A stretch of 64,000 bases of DNA from positions 54,555 to 118,554 of the forward strand of contig JBOGGU010000139.1 in the NCBI GenBank assembly GCA_050744085.1, in the 5' to 3' direction. This document shows positions 25,911 to 33,939 of this stretch, in pieces. Both the position numbers and the translations under genes were made by a program. Below the pieces are notes generated by a model. It searched no databases. It was not told where the DNA came from and worked only from the letters and a program-made list of their open reading frames with translations. Each line of letters starts with the position of its first letter. Within the stretch, counting starts at the first letter, position 1. This stretch comes from JAVKSL01 sp050744085 (lineage in GTDB: Bacteria > Actinomycetota > Acidimicrobiia > Acidimicrobiales > JAJPHD01).

Positions 25911-26113
25911 CGCTCGACCAGGCCCCGGCTCGATACTCGTTCAGCGTGGAGGAGTGGCGTCGCATGGTCGAGGCGGGGTTGTTCCAGCCCGAGTCGCACG
26001 TCGAGCTGATCGACGGGGAGGTCTTCCGGATCGCAGCGATGGGGCATCCGCTCGAGGTCCAGCAGCTTCCGGGGGTCGCGCTGAATCTCGAGGCGCTGCT
26101 CGGCCCGGGCTGA
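25907..26113 (+). pseudogene. Uma2 family gene with large in-frame internal deletion
   Basis: A 68-residue frame that joins the N-terminal 47 residues of a Uma2 protein (YSFSVEEWRRMVEAGLF, HVELIDGEVFRIAAMGHP) directly to the C-terminal 20 (LPGVALNLEALLGPG). Compared with the copy at 11744 about 120 residues, including the whole PD-(D/E)XK core, are gone but the frame is kept. ATG overlaps the stop of the upstream Uma2 gene. A catalytic function is impossible; a small protein could still be made. Confidence 0.8.
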
Positions 26114-26165
26114 GTCAGCCCACCGACTGGAGTGGGTCGCGGTGGTGGGCGGAGCTGAGCAAAAT

Positions 26166-26191
26166 TCCTCCGATGCTCTATCCTCGGAGGA
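26166..26191 (+). promoter_or_regulatory. guaA start region: TATCCT -10 box and SD-masking palindrome
   Basis: TATCCT (26179-26184) ends six bases before ATG 26191, as at guaB3. The same stretch holds an 8-bp inverted repeat, TCCTCCGA (26166-26173) and TCGGAGGA (26184-26191), whose right arm contains the only GGAGG and the A of the ATG. If transcripts start upstream, this hairpin would hide the ribosome site; if they start at the ATG, it is a DNA palindrome at the promoter. Confidence 0.4.
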
Positions 26192-27756
26192 TGACCATCG
26201 ATGGGATGAGCATCGGTGACGAGGTGGTGCTGGTGGTCGACTTCGGCGCCCAGTACGCCCAGCTCATCGCCAGGCGGGTTCGCGAGGCCCACGTGTTCTC
26301 CGAGATCGTGCCCCACACGGTTTCGGCTGCCGATGTCGCGGCGCGCCGCCCGGCCGGGGTGATCCTGTCCGGGGGGCCCCGCTCGGTCCACGTCGCCGGC
26401 GCCCCAGGCCTCGACCCGGCGATCCTCGGGTTGGGGGTCCCAGTGCTTGGTATCTGCTACGGGGCTCAGCTGCTCGCCCGGGACCTCGGGGGCACGGTAG
26501 CCCGCACCGGGAGGGGCGAGTTCGGCCGCACCAAGGTGACAGTCCTCGAGCCGTCGTCCTCCCTGTTCAGGGGTTGGGGTCCAGCTGGTGGTCCGGCTGA
26601 GGTGTGGATGAGCCATGCAGACGCCATCACCGTCGCCCCGAGGGGCTTCGAGGTGACTGCCTCTGCCCCGGATTCCCCTGTCGCGGCCATGGAAGACCCG
26701 AGCCGGCGGATCTATGGGGTGCAGTTCCACCCCGAGGTAGCGCACACCTTCGGCGGCCAGGCGATCATCGAGCGCTTCGTCCACGACATCTGTGGCTGCT
26801 CCGGCGCGTGGACCCCCGCCTCGATTGTGTCGGCCTCGGTGGACGCCGTGTCCCGCGCCGTGGGGGGGGACCGGGTGCTGTGCGCCCTGTCCGGCGGGGT
26901 GGACTCAGCCGTTGCGGCTGCCCTGGCTCATCGGGCCGTCGGTGACCAGCTGACTTGTGTGTTCGTGGACACAGGCCTCATGCGAGAGGGGGAGGCCGAG
27001 CAGGTGGAGGCTACCTTTGGGGGGGAGCTGGGGATGTCGCTGGTGCATGTGAGGGCGGCGGACCGCTTCTTCGAAGCCCTCGCCGGCGTGTCCGATCCCG
27101 AGGCCAAGCGCAAAGCCATCGGCGAGGCGTTCATCCGGGTCTTCGAGGAGGTCGCGGGGGGCCTCAGGGACGCCCGCTGGTTGGTCCAGGGCACCTTGTA
27201 CCCAGACGTGATCGAGTCCGGGACCGCCGACGCAGCCAGGATCAAGTCGCACCACAACGTCGGCGGCCTTCCGGTGGACATGAACCTGGGCCTGGTCGAG
27301 CCGCTCCGGGCCCTGTTCAAGGACGAGGTTCGCACCGTCGGCACGGAGCTGGGACTGCCTGACGAGGTCGTGTGGCGCCAGCCGTTCCCCGGGCCGGGGC
27401 TTGCCGTGCGCGTCGTGGGCGAGGTGACCCGCGAGAGGGTGGCTATCGTGCGCGCAGCCGATGCCATAGTCACCGAGGAGGTCCGTCGGGCCGCATTGGA
27501 CCGGGAGCTGTGGCAGGCTTTTGCAGTGCTGCCGGTGGTGCGGACAGTGGGCGTGATGGGCGACGAGCGGACCTATGCCTACCCGGTGGTGATCCGGGCG
27601 GTCACCAGCGACGACGCCATGACTGCGGATTGGGCCAGGCTTCCCTACGAGCTGTGCGAGCGCCTCGCCACGCGTATCGTGAACGAGGTGCCCGGGGTGA
27701 ACCGGGTGGCCCTGGACATCACCTCCAAGCCTCCGGGTACCATCGAGTGGGAATGA
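26191..27756 (+). CDS. guaA: GMP synthase (glutamine-hydrolysing)
   Basis: A 521-residue GuaA that converts XMP to GMP with ATP and glutamine. The N-terminal class I amidotransferase has GICYGAQLL with nucleophile C89 and FHPEV with H180 and E182. The PP-loop ATPase motif is LSGGVDSA (233-240). The C-terminal dimerisation domain is complete, ending KPPGTIEWE. ATG 26191 sits six bases after TATCCT; ATG 26206 is an alternative. It is near guaB3, as expected for guanine nucleotide metabolism. The stop overlaps the yqgE start. Confidence 0.96.
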   Translation: MTIDGMSIGDEVVLVVDFGAQYAQLIARRVREAHVFSEIVPHTVSAADVAARRPAGVILSGGPRSVHVAGAPGLDPAILGLGVPVLGICYGAQLLARDLGGTVARTGRGEFGRTKVTVLEPSSSLFRGWGPAGGPAEVWMSHADAITVAPRGFEVTASAPDSPVAAMEDPSRRIYGVQFHPEVAHTFGGQAIIERFVHDICGCSGAWTPASIVSASVDAVSRAVGGDRVLCALSGGVDSAVAAALAHRAVGDQLTCVFVDTGLMREGEAEQVEATFGGELGMSLVHVRAADRFFEALAGVSDPEAKRKAIGEAFIRVFEEVAGGLRDARWLVQGTLYPDVIESGTADAARIKSHHNVGGLPVDMNLGLVEPLRALFKDEVRTVGTELGLPDEVVWRQPFPGPGLAVRVVGEVTRERVAIVRAADAIVTEEVRRAALDRELWQAFAVLPVVRTVGVMGDERTYAYPVVIRAVTSDDAMTADWARLPYELCERLATRIVNEVPGVNRVALDITSKPPGTIEWE

Positions 27757-28550
27757 CCACCTGGCCCGGCCCCCGCCCGGCCACCCCGGCGATGAGCGAA
27801 CCGGAGCCGCCTTCGGGCGGAGGCGGCACCTGGGAGGGCTTCGGGCCGGCGGCCTGGGGACCGCTCGGAGACGACCCGGCTGGCTGGGGAATGCCAGGCC
27901 TGGGCCCGAGCCCGGCCGGGCCCGGCGTCGGGGGCGGGGACGACGGCCTGGAGCTGTCGGGCAAGCTATTGGTTGCTGCTCCTCGCATGGTCGATCCCAA
28001 CTTTGCCCGCACCGTGATCCTGGTGCTCCACCACGACATAGGGGGCAGCCTGGGCCTGGTCCTCAACCGTGGCAGCCAGCTGGCCCTGGACGAGCCGCTG
28101 GCCCAGTGGTCCCACCTGGCCCCGGAACCCAAGGTGGTGTTCGTGGGCGGGCCGGTGGCGTCTGCCGCCGCCATCTGCCTGGCCCGGCTTCGTGGACCGG
28201 CTGAAAGCGGGACCGGGGCCGCGGATGGGGGGATCATGGACCTGGCGTTCGAGCGGCCCCAGGGCTGGCGAGCGGTGTGGGGTCGGGTGGGGACCCTGGA
28301 CCTGAACGGGGACCCGGCGGCGGCGGCGGCGCTGTCGGTCGAGGCCATCCGGGTGTTCGCCGGCTATGCCGGTTGGGGGCCGGGCCAGCTGCCCACCGAG
28401 CTTGGGTTCGGGGGTTGGATGGTGGTGGAGCCTGCCGAGGGCGACGCATTCGCCGCCGAGCCCGAGGGCCTGTGGAAGGCGGTCCTGCGCCGCCAATCGG
28501 CCCCGGTGGCCATGCTGGCCTCCTACCCCGAGGACCCCTCGGCCAACTGA
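27753..28550 (+). CDS. YqgE/AlgH family protein (DUF179)
   Basis: A 265-residue protein with a normal YqgE/AlgH domain from about residue 68: LSGKLLVAAPRMVDPNFARTV, LVLHHDIGGSLGLVLNR, VFVGGPV, and the C-terminal GYAGWGPGQLPTEL. The first 65 residues are Gly/Pro-rich and probably disordered. The family is widespread and its molecular role is not settled. ATG 27753 overlaps the guaA stop, so it is co-transcribed with guaA. Confidence 0.88.
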   Translation: MTTWPGPRPATPAMSEPEPPSGGGGTWEGFGPAAWGPLGDDPAGWGMPGLGPSPAGPGVGGGDDGLELSGKLLVAAPRMVDPNFARTVILVLHHDIGGSLGLVLNRGSQLALDEPLAQWSHLAPEPKVVFVGGPVASAAAICLARLRGPAESGTGAADGGIMDLAFERPQGWRAVWGRVGTLDLNGDPAAAAALSVEAIRVFAGYAGWGPGQLPTELGFGGWMVVEPAEGDAFAAEPEGLWKAVLRRQSAPVAMLASYPEDPSAN

Positions 28551-28559
28551 GCCCGAGCC

Positions 28560-29393
28560 CTACGGCCGCTCGATGACCTCGATGTCGTGGCGGTCGCCGC
28601 TGGGGCCGTACAGCCCGATCCCCAGGGCGCGGGCTTCGTCCAGGGCGTCCACGTATATGACCTCACCGTAGGCGAAGGCCTGGTACGGTGGGTGATAGCC
28701 GCGCTCGCCAAGGCGCTCCCGGGTGGTCGAGGCCGCCACCCGCCGGCGGTGCTTGCGCACGTCCCCCCCGCGCAGGCGAAACTTGGCCTCTACCACCACC
28801 GTGGCCGTCCTGCCGTCGGCGAGGGTGACGGATGCGACGGTGTCCAGCTCGCCATCCCCGTCCAGCTCGATCGAGATTGGCTTGGAGGCCAGCTCGAAGC
28901 CCCTGTCCCTGGCCAGGGCCGTGAGTGAGATCTCGGCAGCGACCTCGATGGCGATGCCCACCAGGTTCCACATCTGGTCGATGCGGCCCTCTGTCCTTCG
29001 CTGGGATGCCCTGATCGCCTCCAACTCCATGCTGAGACGGCCGTCGAGCTCGACGACCTGCGCTCCGAACCGGTCCATGCGGTCGCTCAGCCGGTCCATG
29101 CGCTGGACGAGCTGGGTCACGACTTCGGTGAGCTGGTCCATCCGCTCGGTGAGCTGGTCCATCCGCTCGGTGAGCCTGGCGTCTATCTCGGCGACCCGCT
29201 CGGTGAGCCGGTCCACGCGCTCAGGTAGCTCCAGGAGCTCCTCGGTAAGGATCGCCCGTCGGACCTCGGCACGAATCTCGGGGTCGGCGGCTACCAGCCT
29301 CAGGAGCCTCCGAACCTCGTCTGGTGTCGCAACACCGGTGGTGGTCTTGATCACCTCTCTCTCGATCAACTGACGTTCATTACATTCTAGCAC
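28560..29393 (-). CDS. Coiled-coil protein with C-terminal nuclease-like domain (DUF3782-like)
   Basis: A 277-residue protein. Residues 50-125 form a strong coiled coil with repeated LTERMDQ-type heptads (adjacent LTERMDQ copies are repeated in the DNA as well). The C-terminal part, with ISIELDGDGELDTVASVTL and TATVVVEAKFRLRGGDV, has the D...E-x-K pattern of a PD-(D/E)XK fold, as in DUF3782 proteins. Function unknown; perhaps nucleic-acid binding or cleavage. It converges with yqgE. The start is uncertain: ATG 29393, or a later TTG at 29369. Confidence 0.65.
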   Translation of the reverse strand: MLECNERQLIEREVIKTTTGVATPDEVRRLLRLVAADPEIRAEVRRAILTEELLELPERVDRLTERVAEIDARLTERMDQLTERMDQLTEVVTQLVQRMDRLSDRMDRFGAQVVELDGRLSMELEAIRASQRRTEGRIDQMWNLVGIAIEVAAEISLTALARDRGFELASKPISIELDGDGELDTVASVTLADGRTATVVVEAKFRLRGGDVRKHRRRVAASTTRERLGERGYHPPYQAFAYGEVIYVDALDEARALGIGLYGPSGDRHDIEVIERP

Positions 29394-29472
29394 ATCTCAC
29401 GGGAGGGCGACCGGCTTGTGAGTGGGCGCGGCGGCGGATAACCACCGGCTCCAATTCCTAAAAGATGCCGGC

Positions 29473-31965
29473 TCAGCGCAGGGCAAGCTCGGCGCCGTCG
29501 ACCTCGACTCGCACCGTATCGCCCTCGCTGTAGCGGCCTTCCAGGAGCGCCATCGCCAGGGCGTCCCCCAGCCGCCGTGCTATCAGGCGGCGCAGGGGTC
29601 GGGCCCCGTAGACCGGGTCGTAGCCGGCGGTCGCCAGCCAGGAGCGGGCCTCGGGGGAGACCTGGAGCGTCAGGCGGCGCTCGGATGCCAGCCGTTTGGC
29701 CAGCCCGGCGAGCTGGATGTCCACGATGCGGGCGAGGTCCTGCTCGGTGAGCGCCCGGAAGCGGATGATCTCGTCCACCCGGTTGATGAACTCGGGCTTG
29801 AAGAACGCGGCCGGGTCCCCCGGGAGGTTGGACGTCATTATCAGCACCGCGTTGGTGAAGTCCACCGTGCGGCCCTGGCCGTCGGTGAGGCGGCCGTCGT
29901 CGAGCACCTGGAGCAGGATGTTGAACACGTCAGGGTGGGCTTTCTCGATCTCGTCCAGCAGGACCACTGCGTAGGGCCGCCGGCGCACCGCCTCGGTGAG
30001 CTGGCCGCCCTCGTCGTAGCCGACATACCCGGGCGGGGCCCCGACCAGGCGGGCGACGCTGTGGCGCTCCTGGTACTCGCCCATGTCGATGCGCACCATC
30101 GCCCGCTCGTCGTCGAACAAGAAGTCAGCCAGCGCCCGGGCCAGCTCGGTCTTCCCAACCCCGGTCGGGCCCAGGAAAAGAAAGGACCCGATGGGTCGGT
30201 TGGGGTCGGAGAGCCCTGCCCGGCTGCGGCGGATGGCATTCGCCACGGCGGTCACCGCTTCGACCTGCCCCACCACCCTGGCGTGGAGCACGTCCTCCAT
30301 CCGCACGAGCTTGGCGACCTCGCCCTCCATGAGGCGGCTGGCGGGAACCCCCGTCCAGCGGGAGACCACCTCGGCGACGTCCTCGGCGTCCACCTCTTCC
30401 TTGAGCATGCGCTCGTGGGACTGGAGCGCCGCCAGGGCCTGGGTGGCTTCGTGCACCCTCTGCTCCAGCTCGGGGAGCCGGCCGTAGCGGATCTCGGCGG
30501 CTCGGGCCAGCTCGCCGTCGCGCTCGAAGCGCTCGGCGTCGGTGCGAGCGGCCTCGAGCTCGCCCTTGGCGCTGCGGATGGCGGCGATTGCATCCTTCTC
30601 CGACTGCCAGTGGGCGGTCATCCCGTCCACCTGCTCTCGCAGGTTCGCCAGCTCCTCGTCGAGGCGCGCCAGGCGCTCGGCCGAAGGCGCATCGGTCTCC
30701 TTGGCCAGCGAGAGCCGCTCCACCTCCAGCTGGCGCATGCGCCGGGAGACCACGTCTATCTCGATGGGCATAGAGTCGATCTCGATGCGCAGGCGGCTGG
30801 CTGCCTCGTCCACCAGGTCGATGGCCTTGTCGGGCAGGAACCGCCCGGTGACGTAGCGATCGGACAGGACGGCTGCGGCCACCAGGGCGGCATCCTGGAT
30901 GCGGACCCCGTGGTGCACCTCGTAGCGTTCTTTGAGGCCCCGCAGGATCGCGATGGTGTCGTCCACGCTGGGCTGGCCCACGTACACTGGGCTGAAGCGG
31001 CGCTCCAGGGCGGCGTCGGACTCGATGTGCTTGCGGTACTCGTCGAGGGTCGTCGCTCCGATGAGCCTGAGTTCGCCCCTTGCGAGCATCGGCTTGAGCA
31101 TGTTGCCGGCGTCCATGGCACCTTCGGCAGCCCCTGCACCGACCATGGTGTGCAGCTCGTCGATGAAGGTGATCACCTCTCCCTGGGCGTCGGTGACCTC
31201 CTTCAGGACCGCCTTTAGGCGCTCCTCGAACTCGCCCCGGTACTTGGCGCCGGCGACCATCGAGGACAAATCCAGCGCCACCACCCGCTTGTTGGTGAGC
31301 GAGGTGGGGACGTCGCCCTCCACGATGCGGCGGGCCAGGCCCTCCACGATGGCGGTCTTGCCGACGCCGGGCTCGCCGATGAGGACGGGGTTGTTCTTGG
31401 TGCGCCGCGACAGGACCTGGATCACCCGGCGGATCTCGTCGTCGCGCCCGATCACCGGGTCGAGCTTGCCGGCTCTGGCCGCATCGGTGAGGTCCCGGCC
31501 GTAGCGCTCCAGCGCCTGGTACTGCGACTCCGGATCCTCGCTGGTGACCCGGTGGCTGCCCCGAACCTCCCGCAGCGCTGCGAGCAGCTTGTCCCGTGCG
31601 ACTCCCAGGGTGGGGGCCAGGGCGAGCAGCACGTGCTCCACCGACACGTACTCGTCGCCCATCTCGACCCGGGCCTTGTCGGCGGACTCCAGTTCGTTGC
31701 GCAGCTCCCTCGACGGGCCGGGGGCGGCGCCGCCGTAGGCCCGGGGGGCGCTGGCGAGGCGCTCGCTCAGGCTTGCCCGCAATTGCGCTGGGGCCACCCC
31801 CGCACGGGTCAGCACCGGGATGGCCACCCCATCGGCCTGGCCGATCATCGCCAGCACCAGGTCGTCCGGGGTCACCTCGGCGTGGCTGGCTCCGGTGGCG
31901 GCCTGGGTGGCAGCGCTGAACGCCTCGGTCAGGCGGCGGGTCCAGCGGTTTGGGTCGAGAGCCAT
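29473..31965 (-). CDS. clpB: ClpB disaggregase
   Basis: An 830-residue Clp/Hsp100 ATPase. It has an N-terminal Clp-N domain, first AAA+ module with GEPGVGKT, the M-domain coiled coil between (about residues 385-495), second AAA+ module with GPTGVGKT, and the C-terminal small domain. Together with DnaK it resolves protein aggregates. ATG 31965 follows AAGGAG by six bases. It is a little shorter than typical 850-870-residue homologues. A HAIR-like site upstream suggests control by HspR, encoded at 43.4 kb. Confidence 0.95.
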   Translation of the reverse strand: MALDPNRWTRRLTEAFSAATQAATGASHAEVTPDDLVLAMIGQADGVAIPVLTRAGVAPAQLRASLSERLASAPRAYGGAAPGPSRELRNELESADKARVEMGDEYVSVEHVLLALAPTLGVARDKLLAALREVRGSHRVTSEDPESQYQALERYGRDLTDAARAGKLDPVIGRDDEIRRVIQVLSRRTKNNPVLIGEPGVGKTAIVEGLARRIVEGDVPTSLTNKRVVALDLSSMVAGAKYRGEFEERLKAVLKEVTDAQGEVITFIDELHTMVGAGAAEGAMDAGNMLKPMLARGELRLIGATTLDEYRKHIESDAALERRFSPVYVGQPSVDDTIAILRGLKERYEVHHGVRIQDAALVAAAVLSDRYVTGRFLPDKAIDLVDEAASRLRIEIDSMPIEIDVVSRRMRQLEVERLSLAKETDAPSAERLARLDEELANLREQVDGMTAHWQSEKDAIAAIRSAKGELEAARTDAERFERDGELARAAEIRYGRLPELEQRVHEATQALAALQSHERMLKEEVDAEDVAEVVSRWTGVPASRLMEGEVAKLVRMEDVLHARVVGQVEAVTAVANAIRRSRAGLSDPNRPIGSFLFLGPTGVGKTELARALADFLFDDERAMVRIDMGEYQERHSVARLVGAPPGYVGYDEGGQLTEAVRRRPYAVVLLDEIEKAHPDVFNILLQVLDDGRLTDGQGRTVDFTNAVLIMTSNLPGDPAAFFKPEFINRVDEIIRFRALTEQDLARIVDIQLAGLAKRLASERRLTLQVSPEARSWLATAGYDPVYGARPLRRLIARRLGDALAMALLEGRYSEGDTVRVEVDGAELALR

Positions 31966-31993
31966 AGCAGCTCCTTGTCGATCAGACAGGAAA

Positions 31994-32014
31994 CTTGATT
32001 GTGAGTCTATCAGG
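31994..32014. promoter_or_regulatory. HAIR-like HspR operator upstream of clpB
   Basis: CTTGATT - 7 bases - TATCAGG resembles the HAIR consensus CTTGAGT-N7-ACTCAAG at 10 of 14 positions, about 30 bases upstream of the clpB ATG. The left half is good and the right half weak. HspR control is expected for clpB in actinobacteria. Confidence 0.45.
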
Positions 32015-32047
32015 TTCTGTGCCACTGAGGACCCGCCCGCCCCACGG

Positions 32048-32446
32048 TTAGTCGGTGAGCACCTCGACCCGGCACCTGAGCCCAGGGGACCGGGCCAGGT
32101 GAGCGTCCGCAGTGATCAGGGATCCATCGAGGGCTTCAGCAAGGGCCACGTAGACAGCGTCGTAGGTCGTAAGGTTGTCCCTGAGGGCCCAGGCTCGCCG
32201 GAGCAGCGGGGCGTGATCCCAACGCAGCGCGGCCAACTGGGCGAGGTCGTCCAGGGCTGTCGCCGCCCGTGCGACGCCGGTCTGGCCCAGCCGGACCCTC
32301 CGGCGCAGGGCCGAGGCGACCTCGACATCGAGCAGGTGGGGGGCGTGAAGGTCGGGATCGGCGCGCAGCCTCTCCCGTGCCCGGGCTCCAGCCCCCGAGG
32401 TGCTGAGCAGCGCCGCCAGCGCCACCGAAGCGTCGGCGACGATCAA
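32048..32446 (-). CDS. vapC: PIN-domain toxin VapC
   Basis: A 132-residue PIN-domain ribonuclease. The acidic active-site residues are visible in VADASVALAALL, DVEVASALRR, TYDAVYVALAEAL and LITADAHLAR. VapC toxins cut specific RNAs, often initiator or other tRNAs, when the antitoxin is lost. ATG 32446 overlaps the end of the antitoxin gene (ATGA). It converges with nothing on the left; clpB has its own promoter between. Confidence 0.9.
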   Translation of the reverse strand: MIVADASVALAALLSTSGAGARARERLRADPDLHAPHLLDVEVASALRRRVRLGQTGVARAATALDDLAQLAALRWDHAPLLRRAWALRDNLTTYDAVYVALAEALDGSLITADAHLARSPGLRCRVEVLTD

Positions 32447-32688
32447 CCCGGGCCCTCGGAATGAGGTCGCTCGGCGACCACCGACTCACGGGCATCCGCG
32501 AAGCTCATGGTGTCACCTGGGTTCCGGGCAACCCGTTCGAGCAGCTCGCCCAGGGTGGGCCGGAAGGCGAGTCGGATGAGCTCCTGGCGTGCGAAGTCCG
32601 ACAGGCTCATGCCGCCGAGGGCTGCCCGGCGACGCAGCTCGGCATGTATGTCGTCGGGCACGTCGCGGACTTGGAGCATCTTGGTCAT
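32443..32688 (-). CDS. vapB: VapB-like antitoxin (FitA-type ribbon-helix-helix)
   Basis: An 81-residue protein from ATG 32688 (MTKMLQVRDVPDDIHAELRR), with the RHH motif followed by LGGMSLSDFARQELIRLA and a C-terminal toxin-binding tail. It is close to FitA/VapB antitoxins that bind their own promoter. TAGCAT lies seven bases before the ATG (32696-32701), giving a probable leaderless mRNA. The toxin gene overlaps its stop. Confidence 0.87.
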   Translation of the reverse strand: MTKMLQVRDVPDDIHAELRRRAALGGMSLSDFARQELIRLAFRPTLGELLERVARNPGDTMSFADARESVVAERPHSEGPG

Positions 32689-32695
32689 GCCTGAC

Positions 32696-32701
32696 ATGCT
32701 A
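32696..32701 (-). promoter_or_regulatory. -10 box (TAGCAT) of the vapBC operon
   Basis: On the minus strand TAGCAT is followed by seven bases and the ATG at 32688. It supports the shorter antitoxin start over upstream in-frame ATG codons. Confidence 0.4.
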
Positions 32702-32718
32702 CCAGCATGGCAAGACAT

Positions 32719-33330
32719 GTGTAGCGCATGGCCGGAGACTGCGCGAGTGCCCGATCAGGCAGCTCGAGGTTACCGAAAGCCTGGCGTGTTCGGCCCGAAG
32801 CGACTCGAAGCTGGCGTCGCGCTGAGGCCACGCTGTCGGAGGCCGCCACCGAGCCCGCCGCCACCGAGCCCGCCGCCACCGAGCCCGCCGCCCACTCGGG
32901 CGAGACAGCTGCCGAGGTTGACGTCCCACCAGGGCGATGGCGAGGACGGCGACGCCAGCGGGTCGGTGCCGGGGAGGGGGGCCTTCGGTCCCGCGTGCGG
33001 CGCCAAGGGACCCCGGTTGGCGGCTTGTCGAGGCGCGTGAGTGCCCCTGGCCTGGTTCATGGTCCTTTCCCCCCTGCGTAGCTTCAGCGATTGAGCAAGC
33101 TAGCCCATCCGCGCGGGCAGCTCTGCGCGCCCCAGCTCTGGAGGCTGGCGATTGGCCGTGGTGGCAGGCCAGCGGTCAGTCGATCCTCGCCGAGATCATT
33201 GCTTGTCGCACCGGGCACGCGGCCCCGGCGCTGCGCGACGCTGAGGGCCCGATTCGATTCACCGAGCTTCGGTGATTGCCTGATCCCGCTCGGCGCACAT
33301 CTCGGACCTCCAGCTGGCTGCACAGTGAGG
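32719..33330. other. Intergenic region with no recognisable gene; tandem 15-bp repeat
   Basis: About 610 bases without a convincing gene on either strand. At 32838-32890 the unit GAGCCCGCCGCCACC is repeated about three times. Short open frames exist but have no start signals, family match or typical codon pattern. It may hold decayed coding DNA. Confidence 0.5.
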
Positions 33331-33927
33331 TCATTTGTCGACGACGCCCGGACCTACGAGCGCAGCCCAATCATCTGGCGTGTCGGCGTCTACCAGCACG
33401 TCAGGTTCGGCCGCCGCCCATCCTGTCACGTCCACATAGGCAATGTCGGTAACCGCCTCAAGGAGGACGCTCATGGCTCGCTGTCCCGAGGCGACCAACA
33501 TCTGCGCAGTTGCCAGGTCGCCAGGAGAGTAACGGGCACATAGCGGCTGTGGGCGACCACCGGCATCGAGGGGGACGACAGATCCGGGAGCCGGATGAGC
33601 GGCCAGGTGGGCCAGGAACTCAACCGATAGGCAAGGCAGGTCGGTGGCGACGACGATCACCGGCCCGGTCCATCCCTGACCACCCAACCATGCCAATCCG
33701 GTTGCTATGGCTGCCAAGGGCCCGGCTGCGGGCAGCGCGTCCATAACGAAAGGGGCGCCTGAGTGTCCGGGACCGACTTCCACCACCGGCTCGGCGATCG
33801 TTGCCACAAGCGCGGCGGTCCGGGCCGCCAGAGTTGTCCACCCAATGGGCAGTGTTGCCTTGCATCGGCCCATCCGGCGACTGGCTCCACCGGTGAGCAC
33901 CATCGCGGCCACATCCATGTTGACCAT
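33331..33927 (-). CDS. mobA: Molybdenum cofactor guanylyltransferase MobA
   Basis: A 198-residue nucleotidyltransferase. The GTP-binding signature is LTGGASRRMGRCKATLP, followed by VVATDLPCLSVEFL and GGRPQPLCARY, all MobA-like. It attaches GMP to molybdopterin to make the MGD cofactor needed by the nitrate reductase encoded immediately upstream. Thirteen bases separate the two genes, so it is in the nitrate operon. The start is ATG 33927 or 33918 (MDVAAM); neither has a good ribosome site. Confidence 0.9.
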   Translation of the reverse strand: MVNMDVAAMVLTGGASRRMGRCKATLPIGWTTLAARTAALVATIAEPVVEVGPGHSGAPFVMDALPAAGPLAAIATGLAWLGGQGWTGPVIVVATDLPCLSVEFLAHLAAHPAPGSVVPLDAGGRPQPLCARYSPGDLATAQMLVASGQRAMSVLLEAVTDIAYVDVTGWAAAEPDVLVDADTPDDWAALVGPGVVDK

Positions 33928-33939
33928 TGTGACGCGGGT

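Noticed and set aside
29422..31218. Long open frame opposite clpB, and a similar one opposite dnaK (45255-47648)
   Set aside because: Antisense openness caused by high-GC third positions; His/Gly/Asp-rich translations with no domains.
32838..32892. Possible CRISPR or iteron array
   Set aside because: The units are contiguous 15-bp tandem repeats without spacers; no cas genes are nearby.
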